41,873 nt of DNA from Candidatus Saccharimonadota bacterium (lineage in GTDB: Bacteria > Patescibacteriota > Saccharimonadia > Saccharimonadales > UBA10212), in contig JACRBB010000023.1 in NCBI GenBank assembly GCA_016234585.1, positions 1 to 41,873 of the forward strand, in the 5' to 3' direction. Made by a program: the position numbers and the translations under genes. Positions 9,273 through 18,516 of the stretch are shown here, one piece after another. Positions within the stretch are counted from its first letter, which is position 1. The number at the start of each line of letters is the position of its first letter. The notes below the pieces were generated by a model, which ran no database searches, was not told the origin of the DNA, and saw nothing but the letters and a program-made list of their open reading frames with translations.

Positions 9273-10751
9273 ATGACTGAATCACAGAGGTTACGTGAGC
9301 AGCTCCAGACAATCGCTAAACTTGGCTCGGCTTTGGCTGTTTTGAGTTGGGACGAAGAAGTAAATTTACCACCCAAAGCCCATGCCTATAGGGGCGAAGT
9401 AAGCGCTTTGCTTTCCGCCGAAATCCACAGGAAGTTTACATCCGACGAGTTTGTTAAACTTGCCAGGAAGTTAAATAGCGACAGCCAGTCTTTAAGTGCC
9501 GACGACAGAGTCAATGCCGAAGAGACCTGGCGCGATGTTTCCAGAGCCCAAAAACTACCGGTTAAATTCGTCGAGGACTTGACCAGGCTGACATCCGAAG
9601 CTTTTGGAGCTTGGGCGGAAGCCCGAAAACAAAAAGACTTTAAAATTTATGAACCGGTTTTAAAGCGGATGGTGGACATGAAACGCCAGGAAGCCGAGCT
9701 TATCGGTTTTAAGGTCTCGCCTTACGACGCGCTACTTGACGAGTTCGAGCCGGGTATGACCAGCGCGCAACTGGACAAGTTGTTCAGCCCGATTGCCAAG
9801 AACCTGTCAGCACTAATCAAGCAGGCCAAAAATAAGAAACAACAGAGCCTACCAAAAGCTTTTTACGAGTTAGGCGCCCAAACAAAACTATGCCATGAGG
9901 TGTCGGAAACGCTTGGCTATGATTTTGACACGGGCCGGATAGACGCCAGCCCCCACCCTTTTACCACCAGCTTTCACCAAACGGACGTGCGAGTTACTAC
10001 GCGTTACGACGAAGCCGATTTTTGGGTGAGCTTAGGCTCGACCATCCACGAAATCGGTCACGCTCTTTATGAGCAAGGTCTGCCGGCTGAGCACTTTGGT
10101 ACACCGCTAGGTCAGGCCATATCGTTGGGAGTACATGAGTCGCAGTCCCGGATGTGGGAGAACTTTGTGGGCCGCAGCCGAGAGTTCTCGGAGTATTTGT
10201 ATCCGCTACTTAAAAAGTACTTTCCTGACCAAAAGCTTAAATTTACCAGCCGGGAACTTCACCTTTGGCTTAACCGTGTAAAACCAAACTTAATTCGCGT
10301 GGAGTCTGATGAAGTGACATATAACTTACATATAATTCTTAGGTACGAAATAGAGAAACAACTGGTAGAGGGTAGACTGAAAGTATCTGAATTACCAGCC
10401 GTCTGGAATCAAAAAATGAAAGATTATCTGGGGCTTGATGTACCCGATGACGCGCAAGGCGTCTTGCAAGATGTGCATTGGGCTCATGGAGCTATTGGAT
10501 ACTTTCCGACTTATAGTTTGGGTAATCTTTATGCCGCCCAGCTTTATAACACCGTTAGTCAGAAGATACCTGGTTTAGCCAAGGGCTTTTCTAGCGGTGA
10601 TTTTGCCAAGTTGCTTGGCTGGCTGAGGCAAAACATCCACGCAGAAGGGCGACGCTACAAACCCGCCGAGCTTTTAGAAAAATTAACTGGTGAGCCGCCA
10701 AACCCAGCATATCTCCAGGAACATCTTGAGCGCGTAATTAAACTAGGTTAG
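9273..10751 (+). CDS. M32 family carboxypeptidase (Taq-type)
   Basis: STIHEIGHALYEQGLP (HExxH) with GVHESQSRMWENFVGRS and LHIILRYEIEKQL are M32 hallmarks. ATG 9273 (MTESQRLREQL) is preferred to the track start 9231. Confidence 0.93.
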   Translation: MTESQRLREQLQTIAKLGSALAVLSWDEEVNLPPKAHAYRGEVSALLSAEIHRKFTSDEFVKLARKLNSDSQSLSADDRVNAEETWRDVSRAQKLPVKFVEDLTRLTSEAFGAWAEARKQKDFKIYEPVLKRMVDMKRQEAELIGFKVSPYDALLDEFEPGMTSAQLDKLFSPIAKNLSALIKQAKNKKQQSLPKAFYELGAQTKLCHEVSETLGYDFDTGRIDASPHPFTTSFHQTDVRVTTRYDEADFWVSLGSTIHEIGHALYEQGLPAEHFGTPLGQAISLGVHESQSRMWENFVGRSREFSEYLYPLLKKYFPDQKLKFTSRELHLWLNRVKPNLIRVESDEVTYNLHIILRYEIEKQLVEGRLKVSELPAVWNQKMKDYLGLDVPDDAQGVLQDVHWAHGAIGYFPTYSLGNLYAAQLYNTVSQKIPGLAKGFSSGDFAKLLGWLRQNIHAEGRRYKPAELLEKLTGEPPNPAYLQEHLERVIKLG

Positions 10752-10785
10752 TTTGTTAACTGGGGTTTTGAGGTACAATTAGGTT

Positions 10786-11145
10786 ATGCTTTTTGAGTTT
10801 TTCGCGTGGTGGTATGGGCCAGGTTGGGTTTTCGCTTGGCGTGAATCGTTTAGTTGGGTAAAAAAGGTACAACGAGCTTTTTCGGCTGATGTGTTACTGC
10901 GCACCTTATTTTCGCCTTGGAAAAGAATCGTCAGCTTGCCTGGCCGTTCGCTAGATGAAAAGTTCAGGGGGCTAATTGATAATATGTTTTCAAGAGTCAT
11001 AGGATTCTTTGTAAGGCTGTTTACGCTTTTGGCTGCTTTTTTGATGATGATTTTCGCAGCCCTGGCCGGTTTGGCGTTGGCTTTAATATGGCCATTGGTT
11101 CCGGTAGCCATAGTTTACCTCTTGGTACGGAGTATTAGCGGATGA
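10786..11145 (+). CDS. small membrane protein of unknown function
   Basis: 119 aa with a hydrophobic C-terminal half (FFVRLFTLLAAFLMMIFAALAGLALALIWPLVPVAIVYLLV); overlaps the next ORF by 4 nt (ATGA). Confidence 0.75.
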   Translation: MLFEFFAWWYGPGWVFAWRESFSWVKKVQRAFSADVLLRTLFSPWKRIVSLPGRSLDEKFRGLIDNMFSRVIGFFVRLFTLLAAFLMMIFAALAGLALALIWPLVPVAIVYLLVRSISG

Positions 11146-13505
11146 GCGTGGAGCTTAACTTAAGTAGCCGGCGGACTAAAAAAGCTAGGCTAGCCAACCG
11201 TATTCACGGGATAGTGTGGATGGTAATAGTTTCCTTGGCGGCGATTTCTGGCGCCGGCGGAGTGGCGCTAGTCGTTCAAGAGAGTACCCGCCGAATCGGT
11301 TACGCTGTTCTAGCCTTGGCCTTAGCTAATTTGATGGTTGCGCTTTGGTACAAACGCGACCTAAGCCATCTCCCGCCCCGGGTTCCGGCCCGTTCTTTAG
11401 ACGATATTTTAGAACCAGTTCTGCTTGGGAGTTTTGGTAAAAAAAGCCAGGTATCAACAAAACGGGCTTGGGAAGTTGCTCAAAAGACCTGGTCCGCTAG
11501 ATTTTTGACCAACCATCTGTTGATTGATTCGCGGCAAGTCGGTCAATTGCTTAGCGAGGCCGAGGCGGATATGTCGGCTATCTGGCAGGCTTGCCAAGAT
11601 TTGATGGTTAAGACCGGAGCTTTGGAACTGGACGGAGCGGTCTTGTCCGCTGGATTGCTGGCCGGTAACGATCCAGCCAAGCAGTATTTGGCGGGCCACA
11701 ATCTTAAGCCAGAGGACGTGGTGGAAACCTATAGCTGGTTTACTCGTTTGAATCAATTTATCAACCAGCCAAAGCCTTATTTTGGTGGCATCGGCCGGGA
11801 CTGGGCCAGCGGTTTTACGCCGACGCTCGATAGATTCGGCCAAAACGTCAGCCGGATGATTGAAGCCGGTGGCGGGCATTTTCACACACTGGCTCACGGT
11901 GATGTTTTGGACAGCGTGGTTCACAACTTGAGCCAAGGCTCGGGCAGTGTTGCCATAGTTGGTGAGGTTGGGACGGGTAAGACCGGTCTGGCTTACGGTT
12001 TGGCCCAACGCCTACTGGAAGGACGCGATGAAAGTTTGCGATATTACCAAATGGTAAGTCTTAACGCTTCGATAATTTTATCTTCAGCCGGTGACCAGTT
12101 AGAAAAAACCATGCTGACATTATTCGGTGAGGCGATACACGCCGGCAACATCATAATATTTTTGGATGAGGCCCGGCTGTTCTTTGGTAGTGGTGCTGGC
12201 GCGATTAATATCAGCCAAATTCTTCTGCCGGTTTTACAAAATCATAACGTTAAGATAGTCGCCGCGTTTACTCCTGGGGATTTCCAGCAGCTTAAGGCTA
12301 GCAATGAATCATTGGCAACGACACTTGCCGTAATTAATGTGACCGAACCGGACCAAGCGCTGACTATGAAAATCCTGGAAGACACCGCCCTTACGTTCGA
12401 AGCCAAAGACAAACTGCTAGTCAGCTATGAGGCGCTTCTAGAAGCTTACCGTCTAAGCGGCCAATATATGCAAGACCAGGCCTACCCGGGCAAAGCCATT
12501 AACGTTTTGGAGCAGGCCATACCCTACGTTGAAAATAACGTAATGACAGCCATGTCCGTACAAATGGCAATTGAGAAAACTCACGGCGTTAAAGTATCCA
12601 AAGCCCAGGCCCCGGAGGCCGATGCCCTTTTGCACCTAGAGACTAGCATCCATGCTCGTATGATTAACCAGGACCGGGCAGTTAAGGTGGTTGCGGCCGC
12701 ACTGCGGCGGGGCCGGGCCGGCGTCTCCAATCCTAACCGGCCGGTCGGGAGTTTCTTGTTCTTAGGGCCAACCGGCGTGGGTAAAACAGAGCTGGCCCGT
12801 TCGTTAGCGACCACTTATTTTGGTGATGAGCAGCGGATGATTCGTTTGGATATGACCGAATACCAAGGTGCGGAAGATGTGGCTCGGCTGCTTGACAGCG
12901 GAGGGTCTAACGATAAAAGTTTAATGCTGGCAATTCGCGAACAGCCGTTCTCGGTCGTTTTGCTTGATGAAATAGAGAAGGCTCATCCCAATGTCCTTAA
13001 TCTGTTGCTCCAGATGCTGGATGAAGGACATCTGACGGATCAGACTGGTAAACTGGCTTCGTTTAAAAACTCCATCATTATTACTACTTCGAACGCCGGC
13101 TCGGCAGAAATCACCGCGCGCATAGCCGCCGGTGACAGTCTGGAAACCTTCGAAAGACCTCTGATTGACAAACTGATAAGTCAAGGTCTGTTTAAACCTG
13201 AGCTTATTAACCGTTTCGATGAAGTCGTGCTGTTTCGGCCGCTTAACCAAACAGAGCTGGCTCAAGTAGCCGGATTGATGTTAGCGGACGTTAACAAGAC
13301 CTTAAGCAACCAAAACGTCAAGGTCGAGCTTACCAAAGCCGCTTTGGACCATGTGGTCAGAGCCGGTTACGACCCGCAATTCGGAGCTCGTCCGATGCGC
13401 CGGGTAATCCAAAAAATGGTTGAAGACGCCGTGGCCACCCGCCTGCTTAGCAATCAAGCGGGGGCGGGCAGCACCATCGTCTTAGACGACAAAGACCTAA
13501 GCTAA
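11142..13505 (+). CDS. membrane-anchored Clp/ClpB-like protein with two AAA+ modules
   Basis: 787 aa; two N-terminal hydrophobic segments (VWMVIVSLAAISGAGGVALVV, IGYAVLALALANLMVALWY); D1 Walker A GEVGTGKT (about 11961-11984), Walker B IIIFLDEA; D2 Walker A GPTGVGKT (about 12765-12788), Walker B VVLLDEIEKAHP, Arg finger ELINRFDE, sensor 2 FGARPMRR. Confidence 0.9.
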   Translation: MSVELNLSSRRTKKARLANRIHGIVWMVIVSLAAISGAGGVALVVQESTRRIGYAVLALALANLMVALWYKRDLSHLPPRVPARSLDDILEPVLLGSFGKKSQVSTKRAWEVAQKTWSARFLTNHLLIDSRQVGQLLSEAEADMSAIWQACQDLMVKTGALELDGAVLSAGLLAGNDPAKQYLAGHNLKPEDVVETYSWFTRLNQFINQPKPYFGGIGRDWASGFTPTLDRFGQNVSRMIEAGGGHFHTLAHGDVLDSVVHNLSQGSGSVAIVGEVGTGKTGLAYGLAQRLLEGRDESLRYYQMVSLNASIILSSAGDQLEKTMLTLFGEAIHAGNIIIFLDEARLFFGSGAGAINISQILLPVLQNHNVKIVAAFTPGDFQQLKASNESLATTLAVINVTEPDQALTMKILEDTALTFEAKDKLLVSYEALLEAYRLSGQYMQDQAYPGKAINVLEQAIPYVENNVMTAMSVQMAIEKTHGVKVSKAQAPEADALLHLETSIHARMINQDRAVKVVAAALRRGRAGVSNPNRPVGSFLFLGPTGVGKTELARSLATTYFGDEQRMIRLDMTEYQGAEDVARLLDSGGSNDKSLMLAIREQPFSVVLLDEIEKAHPNVLNLLLQMLDEGHLTDQTGKLASFKNSIIITTSNAGSAEITARIAAGDSLETFERPLIDKLISQGLFKPELINRFDEVVLFRPLNQTELAQVAGLMLADVNKTLSNQNVKVELTKAALDHVVRAGYDPQFGARPMRRVIQKMVEDAVATRLLSNQAGAGSTIVLDDKDLS

Positions 13506-13549
13506 CAATTTTTAACCAAGACACTTCACTTGGGTTATAATAGAATTTA

Positions 13550-14365
13550 ATGCCTAAATCATCTAAACCGATTATCGTCGCCAAAGACGTGGTTAAAACC
13601 TTTGGGAAAATCGAGGCCGTTAGAGGTATCAGTTTTGAAGTCAAACCTGGTGAAATTTTTGCTTTTTTAGGTCCAAACGGCGCCGGTAAAAGCACCACTA
13701 TCAGCATGCTAACCACTATGCTTCGGCCGACCAGCGGTAAGTTGGTGCTAAATGGCCACGACGTGACCCACGAGCAAGATTCGGCCCGCAAATCTTTTGG
13801 CATCGTCTTTCAGGATCCGGCTTTGGAAGAAGAACTTACGGCATATGAGAACATGCAAATCCACGCCGTCTTATACAGTGTGGACAAAGCCGAGCAGGCT
13901 GAGCGTATAGAGAACCTTATGAGGCTGGTCGATCTTTGGGACCGGCGCAAATCATACGTAAAAACTTATTCCGGCGGGATGCGCCGGAGGCTAGAAATCG
14001 CCCGTGGTCTGCTACATCATCCCAAAGTCTTATTTCTTGACGAGCCGACTTTAGGCCTGGATACCCAAACCAGAAATCTGCTTTGGGATTACGTAAAAAA
14101 ACTAAGCGATAACGAAGGCATGACCATCTTCTTTACCACCCACTACCTTGATGAAGCCGAAGCAGTGGCCGGCCGGATAGCAATTATCGACCACGGCAAA
14201 ATTATCGCTACCGGCACTACGAAACAGTTGACCAAACAGACCAGTACTAGGACCCTTGAGCAGGCTTATTTGCAGCTAACAGGTAAAGAAGTTCGTGACG
14301 AAACCAGTTTATCCAATGACGGTCTTAATGTCAGAAACGCCCTGCGTAACAGCCGGTTGAAATAG
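13550..14365 (+). CDS. ABC transporter ATP-binding protein (DrrA-like)
   Basis: Walker A GPNGAGKST, signature YSGGMRRRLEIARGL, Walker B VLFLDEPTLGLD. Confidence 0.93.
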   Translation: MPKSSKPIIVAKDVVKTFGKIEAVRGISFEVKPGEIFAFLGPNGAGKSTTISMLTTMLRPTSGKLVLNGHDVTHEQDSARKSFGIVFQDPALEEELTAYENMQIHAVLYSVDKAEQAERIENLMRLVDLWDRRKSYVKTYSGGMRRRLEIARGLLHHPKVLFLDEPTLGLDTQTRNLLWDYVKKLSDNEGMTIFFTTHYLDEAEAVAGRIAIIDHGKIIATGTTKQLTKQTSTRTLEQAYLQLTGKEVRDETSLSNDGLNVRNALRNSRLK

Positions 14366-14369
14366 CATT

Positions 14370-15116
14370 ATGGATGTGATTTATATCTTGTGGCTAAGGC
14401 AAATGAAGCGTTATGTCCGCAGCCGCTCCCGGATGCTTGGAGCCATCGGCCAGCCGATTTTATTCCTGCTGGCTTTGGGCTATGGCATCGGCGCCGTTTA
14501 TAAAAAAGCCGGGGAAGGTAACTACCTGGAATTTTTAGTGCCGGGTATTATTATTCAAACTATTTTATTCTCGGGAGTTTTTTGGGGTATCCAGATCTTG
14601 TTTGATAAGCGATTTGGGTTTTTGAAGGAAATGCTGGTGGCGCCGGTTAGCCGCCTTAGGGTTTTACTGGGCAACGCTTTGGGCGGAGCCACAATATCGC
14701 TCGTGCAGGGCTTATTTGTCTTTGTAATTTCAGTGGGGCTTGGTTTTAGGCCTCATGAGTGGGCTTTGCTGCCAGTGGCGCTTTTAATTGTTGTGGCGCT
14801 AAGTCTGGCGCTGACTAGTTTTGGCGCTGGTATAGCCAGCATGGTGGAAGATTTTCAGGGCTTTCAGGGCATTAACAATTTTTTAATATTTCCACTATTT
14901 TTCTTATCGAGCGCGCTTTACCCGCTTACCAGCGCGCCGACAGTTTTAAGAGTTTTATCGTCTGCCAACCCGCTGAGCTATGCTGTTGATGGCCTACGTT
15001 ATACGCTCATCGGACAAACCCACTTCGGGTTATTAAAAGACGCTATAGTTATCGTTGTTACCTTGGTGGTCAGCGTCTATTTTGCGGTTAACCGCTTCAA
15101 TCGTATCCAGGCTTAG
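14370..15116 (+). CDS. ABC-2 type permease (DrrB-like)
   Basis: Multi-spanning protein with an ABC-2 pattern (RMLGAIGQPILFLLALGYGIG...FLVPGIIIQTILFSGVFWG...FPLFFLSSALYPL); directly downstream of the cognate ATPase. Confidence 0.9.
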   Translation: MDVIYILWLRQMKRYVRSRSRMLGAIGQPILFLLALGYGIGAVYKKAGEGNYLEFLVPGIIIQTILFSGVFWGIQILFDKRFGFLKEMLVAPVSRLRVLLGNALGGATISLVQGLFVFVISVGLGFRPHEWALLPVALLIVVALSLALTSFGAGIASMVEDFQGFQGINNFLIFPLFFLSSALYPLTSAPTVLRVLSSANPLSYAVDGLRYTLIGQTHFGLLKDAIVIVVTLVVSVYFAVNRFNRIQA

Positions 15117-15166
15117 CTTAAAGGACAAACAGTCTTATAGCTTGTAGCCTAGGCTATAATTACGGT

Positions 15167-16369
15167 ATGGAGAAAGACAGGCCACTGGCAGAGCGGATGC
15201 GTCCGCAAAAACTATCCGATGTGGTCGGGCAGGCTCATATTTTAGCCGAGGGCAAATTACTACAGGAGCTGCAAAAATCCGGTCAACCGTTTTCGTTGAT
15301 TTTTTGGGGCCCTCCGGGATCCGGTAAGACTACGCTGGCGCGGATTATAGCCAGTAACCTCGGAGCGGATTTTGTTGAGCTATCGGCCGTTAATGCCGGC
15401 AAAGCTGACGTTAACCAGGTCGTGCAGCGCGCCATGGCCAACGCCCAGGGGGATACCACTAAAGGTCCAAAGCGCACCGTGCTGTTTGTCGATGAAATTC
15501 ATAGATTTAATAAGGCCCAGCAAGATGCCTTCCTGCCCCATGTCGAAAGCGGCCTGATTACTCTGATTGGCGCAACCACCGAAAATCCGAGCTTCGAAAT
15601 TATTACTCCGCTGCTATCACGCAGCCGGGTGATAGTTCTTGAACCTCTGTCCAAAGACGAGATAGTCAGCATTCTTAAAAAAGCCGCCAAAGCGGAGAAA
15701 ATCAGCGCCAAGCGCCTGCCAGCGAAAAGTCTTAATCTGATGGCCGAATTATCCGGCGGGGATGCCCGGGTTGCGCTAGGTAATCTGGAACTGGCGACTC
15801 AACTTAGCCGCGGCACGATTACGCCCGAAGCAGTAGAGCTAGCCGCCCAACGGCGTATCCCCGGTTACGAGAAAACCGGGGAAAATCACTATAACGTTAT
15901 CAGCGCTTTCATAAAGTCGATGCGCGGTTCGGATGTTTCGGCCAGTTTGTACTATCTGGCCAGGATGCTGCAGGCCGGGGAAGACCCTAAATTTATCGCC
16001 CGCCGGATGGTGGTTTTTGCCAGCGAGGATGTGGGCATGGCCGCTCCGGCATCGCTTAACCTGGCTGTCAGTACGTTCTTGGCCGTCGAGAGAATCGGTA
16101 TGCCGGAATGCCAATATAATTTATTCCACTGCGCCGTCGTGCTGGCCAAATGCCCAAAATCACGCTCGGTAACCGAGGCTATGGGCAAAGCTTTGGAGGC
16201 AGCCAGACAATATCCGGACCTGCCAGTACCGCTCCATTTGCGTAACGCGCCGACCAAACTCATGAAAGACTTGGGCTATGGCAAGAACTACAAGTGGCGT
16301 TCAGGCTTTAAGCACAACCAGGGATTTCTACCCAACGAGATTGCTGAGCTGAAATTTTTTGACGGCTAA
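15167..16369 (+). CDS. rarA: replication-associated recombination protein A (RarA/MgsA AAA ATPase)
   Basis: PLAERMRPQKLSDVVGQAHIL, WGPPGSGKTTLARIIA, LFVDEIHRFNKAQQDAFLPHVE, TENPSFEI and HYNVISAFIKSMRGSDVSASLYYLARML are diagnostic. Confidence 0.95.
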   Translation: MEKDRPLAERMRPQKLSDVVGQAHILAEGKLLQELQKSGQPFSLIFWGPPGSGKTTLARIIASNLGADFVELSAVNAGKADVNQVVQRAMANAQGDTTKGPKRTVLFVDEIHRFNKAQQDAFLPHVESGLITLIGATTENPSFEIITPLLSRSRVIVLEPLSKDEIVSILKKAAKAEKISAKRLPAKSLNLMAELSGGDARVALGNLELATQLSRGTITPEAVELAAQRRIPGYEKTGENHYNVISAFIKSMRGSDVSASLYYLARMLQAGEDPKFIARRMVVFASEDVGMAAPASLNLAVSTFLAVERIGMPECQYNLFHCAVVLAKCPKSRSVTEAMGKALEAARQYPDLPVPLHLRNAPTKLMKDLGYGKNYKWRSGFKHNQGFLPNEIAELKFFDG

Positions 16370-16371
16370 AG

Positions 16372-17124
16372 CTATTTCAGGTTTTCTTCCAAGAAGCGCA
16401 TAGCTAGCTGCCAGGAGTCACTAGCTGCCGCGGCGTTATAGGTCAACGGATTGGTATTATTGAAAAAAGCGTGTCTGGCGCCGGGATAGACCTTGGATTC
16501 AAAATTTTTACCAGCTTTTTTCATCTGTGCCTCCAGCTGCGGTAACTTGTCGGTCAAATTGGTGTCTAACTCTCCGTAAAAAGCTAAGATGGGACAGTTT
16601 ATCCTTTTTATCTCTTCATCGGAGTGGTCGGCATGCCCGTAAAAAGCCACGGTTGCGCTTAGTTTGCTTTGGTTGATGGCTAGGTTAAAACTGTAAGTCC
16701 CGCCGAAACAAAAGCCCATCACGCCAATTTTGGTTATGTTTGGTTTGTTGGCCAGATACTCAAAACAAGCCTGCAGCTTGGCAATCGTTTGCTCGGCAAA
16801 GTATGATGAGCCAAAGGGCGTCATCATAGCTCTTAGTTCCACTTGGCGCCTGGCTCCCTCCTGAGGGTCGAACATCGCTTTAGCCAGATCCTGTTTGACT
16901 ACTTTGACGGCGTCCGTACCAGCAATCAAATCAGGGGCTATAACTTCGTAGCCCTCTTTGCATAAACGGTCAGTCACATCTTTGATGTGGTTATTTAGCC
17001 CCCAAACCTCGTGTATCAGTATCAACCCCGGGCGGACTGCCTGCCCAGGCTTAGCGGCCAGATATGCCGGTATCCCAGTGTTGTCGTAGGGGATGGTTAT
17101 CAGGGCATGGGCTTCAATATCCAT
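16372..17124 (-). CDS. dienelactone hydrolase family protein
   Basis: LILIHEVWGLNNHIKDVTDRLCKEGYEVIAPDL, GVMGFCFGGTYSFNLA (nucleophile Cys motif), FYGELD and YPGARHAFFNN. Confidence 0.9.
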   Translation of the reverse strand: MDIEAHALITIPYDNTGIPAYLAAKPGQAVRPGLILIHEVWGLNNHIKDVTDRLCKEGYEVIAPDLIAGTDAVKVVKQDLAKAMFDPQEGARRQVELRAMMTPFGSSYFAEQTIAKLQACFEYLANKPNITKIGVMGFCFGGTYSFNLAINQSKLSATVAFYGHADHSDEEIKRINCPILAFYGELDTNLTDKLPQLEAQMKKAGKNFESKVYPGARHAFFNNTNPLTYNAAAASDSWQLAMRFLEENLK

Positions 17125-17174
17125 AAGGACAAATACCTTCCTGATTTAATTATACAACGGGATGACTCCCGGTT

Positions 17175-18398
17175 TTATTTGGGGCTACAAAGCGAGCAGA
17201 CTTCCTGACTTTCACTATCAGCCATCCAGTGTTTTGAGGCTTTCCACCAGGGCTCCAGGTCGTGGTAGGCTCGTAAGTCCGCGTCCTGGCGCAAGGCCCA
17301 GCCCAAAATTCCGTAAAATTGGAACTTGCCCCATGAAACCGCTGCCCAGCGCGGGCCGACCGATATTACGTAAACTGGTTGCTTGGCTTGGTACGGCTTT
17401 GGTGTTTTACCACTGGACCGCCGCTTTAAATTGTCGGCAACACAGACAGCGTCATGCAAAGCGGTCTGGGCCATACCGGAGTATTGGGTTTCGGCGTTAT
17501 CACCGATGACATAAATACTATCCTCGGCCTGTAAATATTCGTCAACCACCGCTTTGCCGTGGTCGCTTAAGCTGAATTGGTTATCTTTTAAGAACGGATG
17601 GTTAGTTACACCGGCCGTCCATATTACACAGTGACTTTTAATGGACTGTCCGCTGACTGTCAGAGCCTCGGCTGTTTCTGCCTGCACGGTCTGCTTTAAG
17701 TAAAGCTTGATCCCCAGTTTACGGAGGCGACGGGCGATTAATCGGGAGTATCTGACAGACATCCGCGGCACCAGCCGCGGGGCTGCCTCGACAAGTTCGA
17801 TACTTAACTTACGCTGCTTAAGTCCGTGATGCTTCATTATGTGTTTGATATAGCCGGGCAGAGCTCCAGCCAGTTCCACCCCGCTGGCTCCGCCGCCAAT
17901 CACCACATAATTCAGATCCGGCTGGCCGTCGTCAACAAGCTGCTTGTGAATATGGTCTCGCAGAGCGCTGGCTTCATCCAGAGTCTTTATTCCGTAAGAG
18001 TACTTTTGCAGTCCTTTGATACCAAAGAAGTTAGTGAACACGCCCAAGGCTACTACCAAGATGTCGTACTCATAACTTTTGCCGGAAGCACAGGTCACGG
18101 ACTTGTTGGTTCGGTTAAGGACTCTGGCGCTGTCTAAAATTATATCGACAGGTTTATCTTTGAAAATTTCTTGTAACGATATTATGGAAGCGTTCTGATT
18201 ACCGCCAGTGGCTGTTTTGTAAAGGGTGGGATAATAGCGAAAATTCGATTGATCGGATATAAGACTTACATGGTAGTTGTTGCTAGAGCTTAGCTGCAGC
18301 GCGGTCTTTATACCGCCAAAACCACCGCCAAGAATTAACACTTTTTGTTTTTTGGGTCCGTTCACGTGTTCGATAGTGCTTTTGGTAAGCGTACTCAT
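17175..18398 (-). CDS. ndh: NADH dehydrogenase type II (NDH-2)-like FAD oxidoreductase
   Basis: KVLILGGGFGGIKTALQL, LVVALGVFTNFFGIKGL, YVVIGGGASGVELAGAL, YVIGDNAE and TALHDAVCVADNL match the NDH-2 pattern. Confidence 0.85.
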   Translation of the reverse strand: MSTLTKSTIEHVNGPKKQKVLILGGGFGGIKTALQLSSSNNYHVSLISDQSNFRYYPTLYKTATGGNQNASIISLQEIFKDKPVDIILDSARVLNRTNKSVTCASGKSYEYDILVVALGVFTNFFGIKGLQKYSYGIKTLDEASALRDHIHKQLVDDGQPDLNYVVIGGGASGVELAGALPGYIKHIMKHHGLKQRKLSIELVEAAPRLVPRMSVRYSRLIARRLRKLGIKLYLKQTVQAETAEALTVSGQSIKSHCVIWTAGVTNHPFLKDNQFSLSDHGKAVVDEYLQAEDSIYVIGDNAETQYSGMAQTALHDAVCVADNLKRRSSGKTPKPYQAKQPVYVISVGPRWAAVSWGKFQFYGILGWALRQDADLRAYHDLEPWWKASKHWMADSESQEVCSLCSPK

Positions 18399-18516
18399 TG
18401 GTTTTTAGTATAGATTGGTATTGTAGCTTGACGCAACTTGGCTATAATTAAAGGCCTGAGTCCGAGTGTTTTAAATTAGTAAAGAAGTATAAACATCATA
18501 TTTTGTAAGGGGGGTT

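Noticed and set aside
11454-12008. 184-aa minus-strand ORF inside the AAA+ gene
   Set aside because: Antisense to a strongly supported CDS, low-complexity-like translation, no RBS/promoter evidence; shadow ORF.
15839-16263. Several overlapping ORFs within rarA on both strands
   Set aside because: All contained within the unambiguous rarA reading frame.
18428-18448. TTGACG...TATAAT as a sigma70 promoter for the MFS gene at 18517
   Set aside because: Spacing between TTGACG and TATAAT is only 9 nt; the TATAAT may be real but this -35 is not. TTGTAG at 18421 with a 16-nt spacer is a weak alternative.
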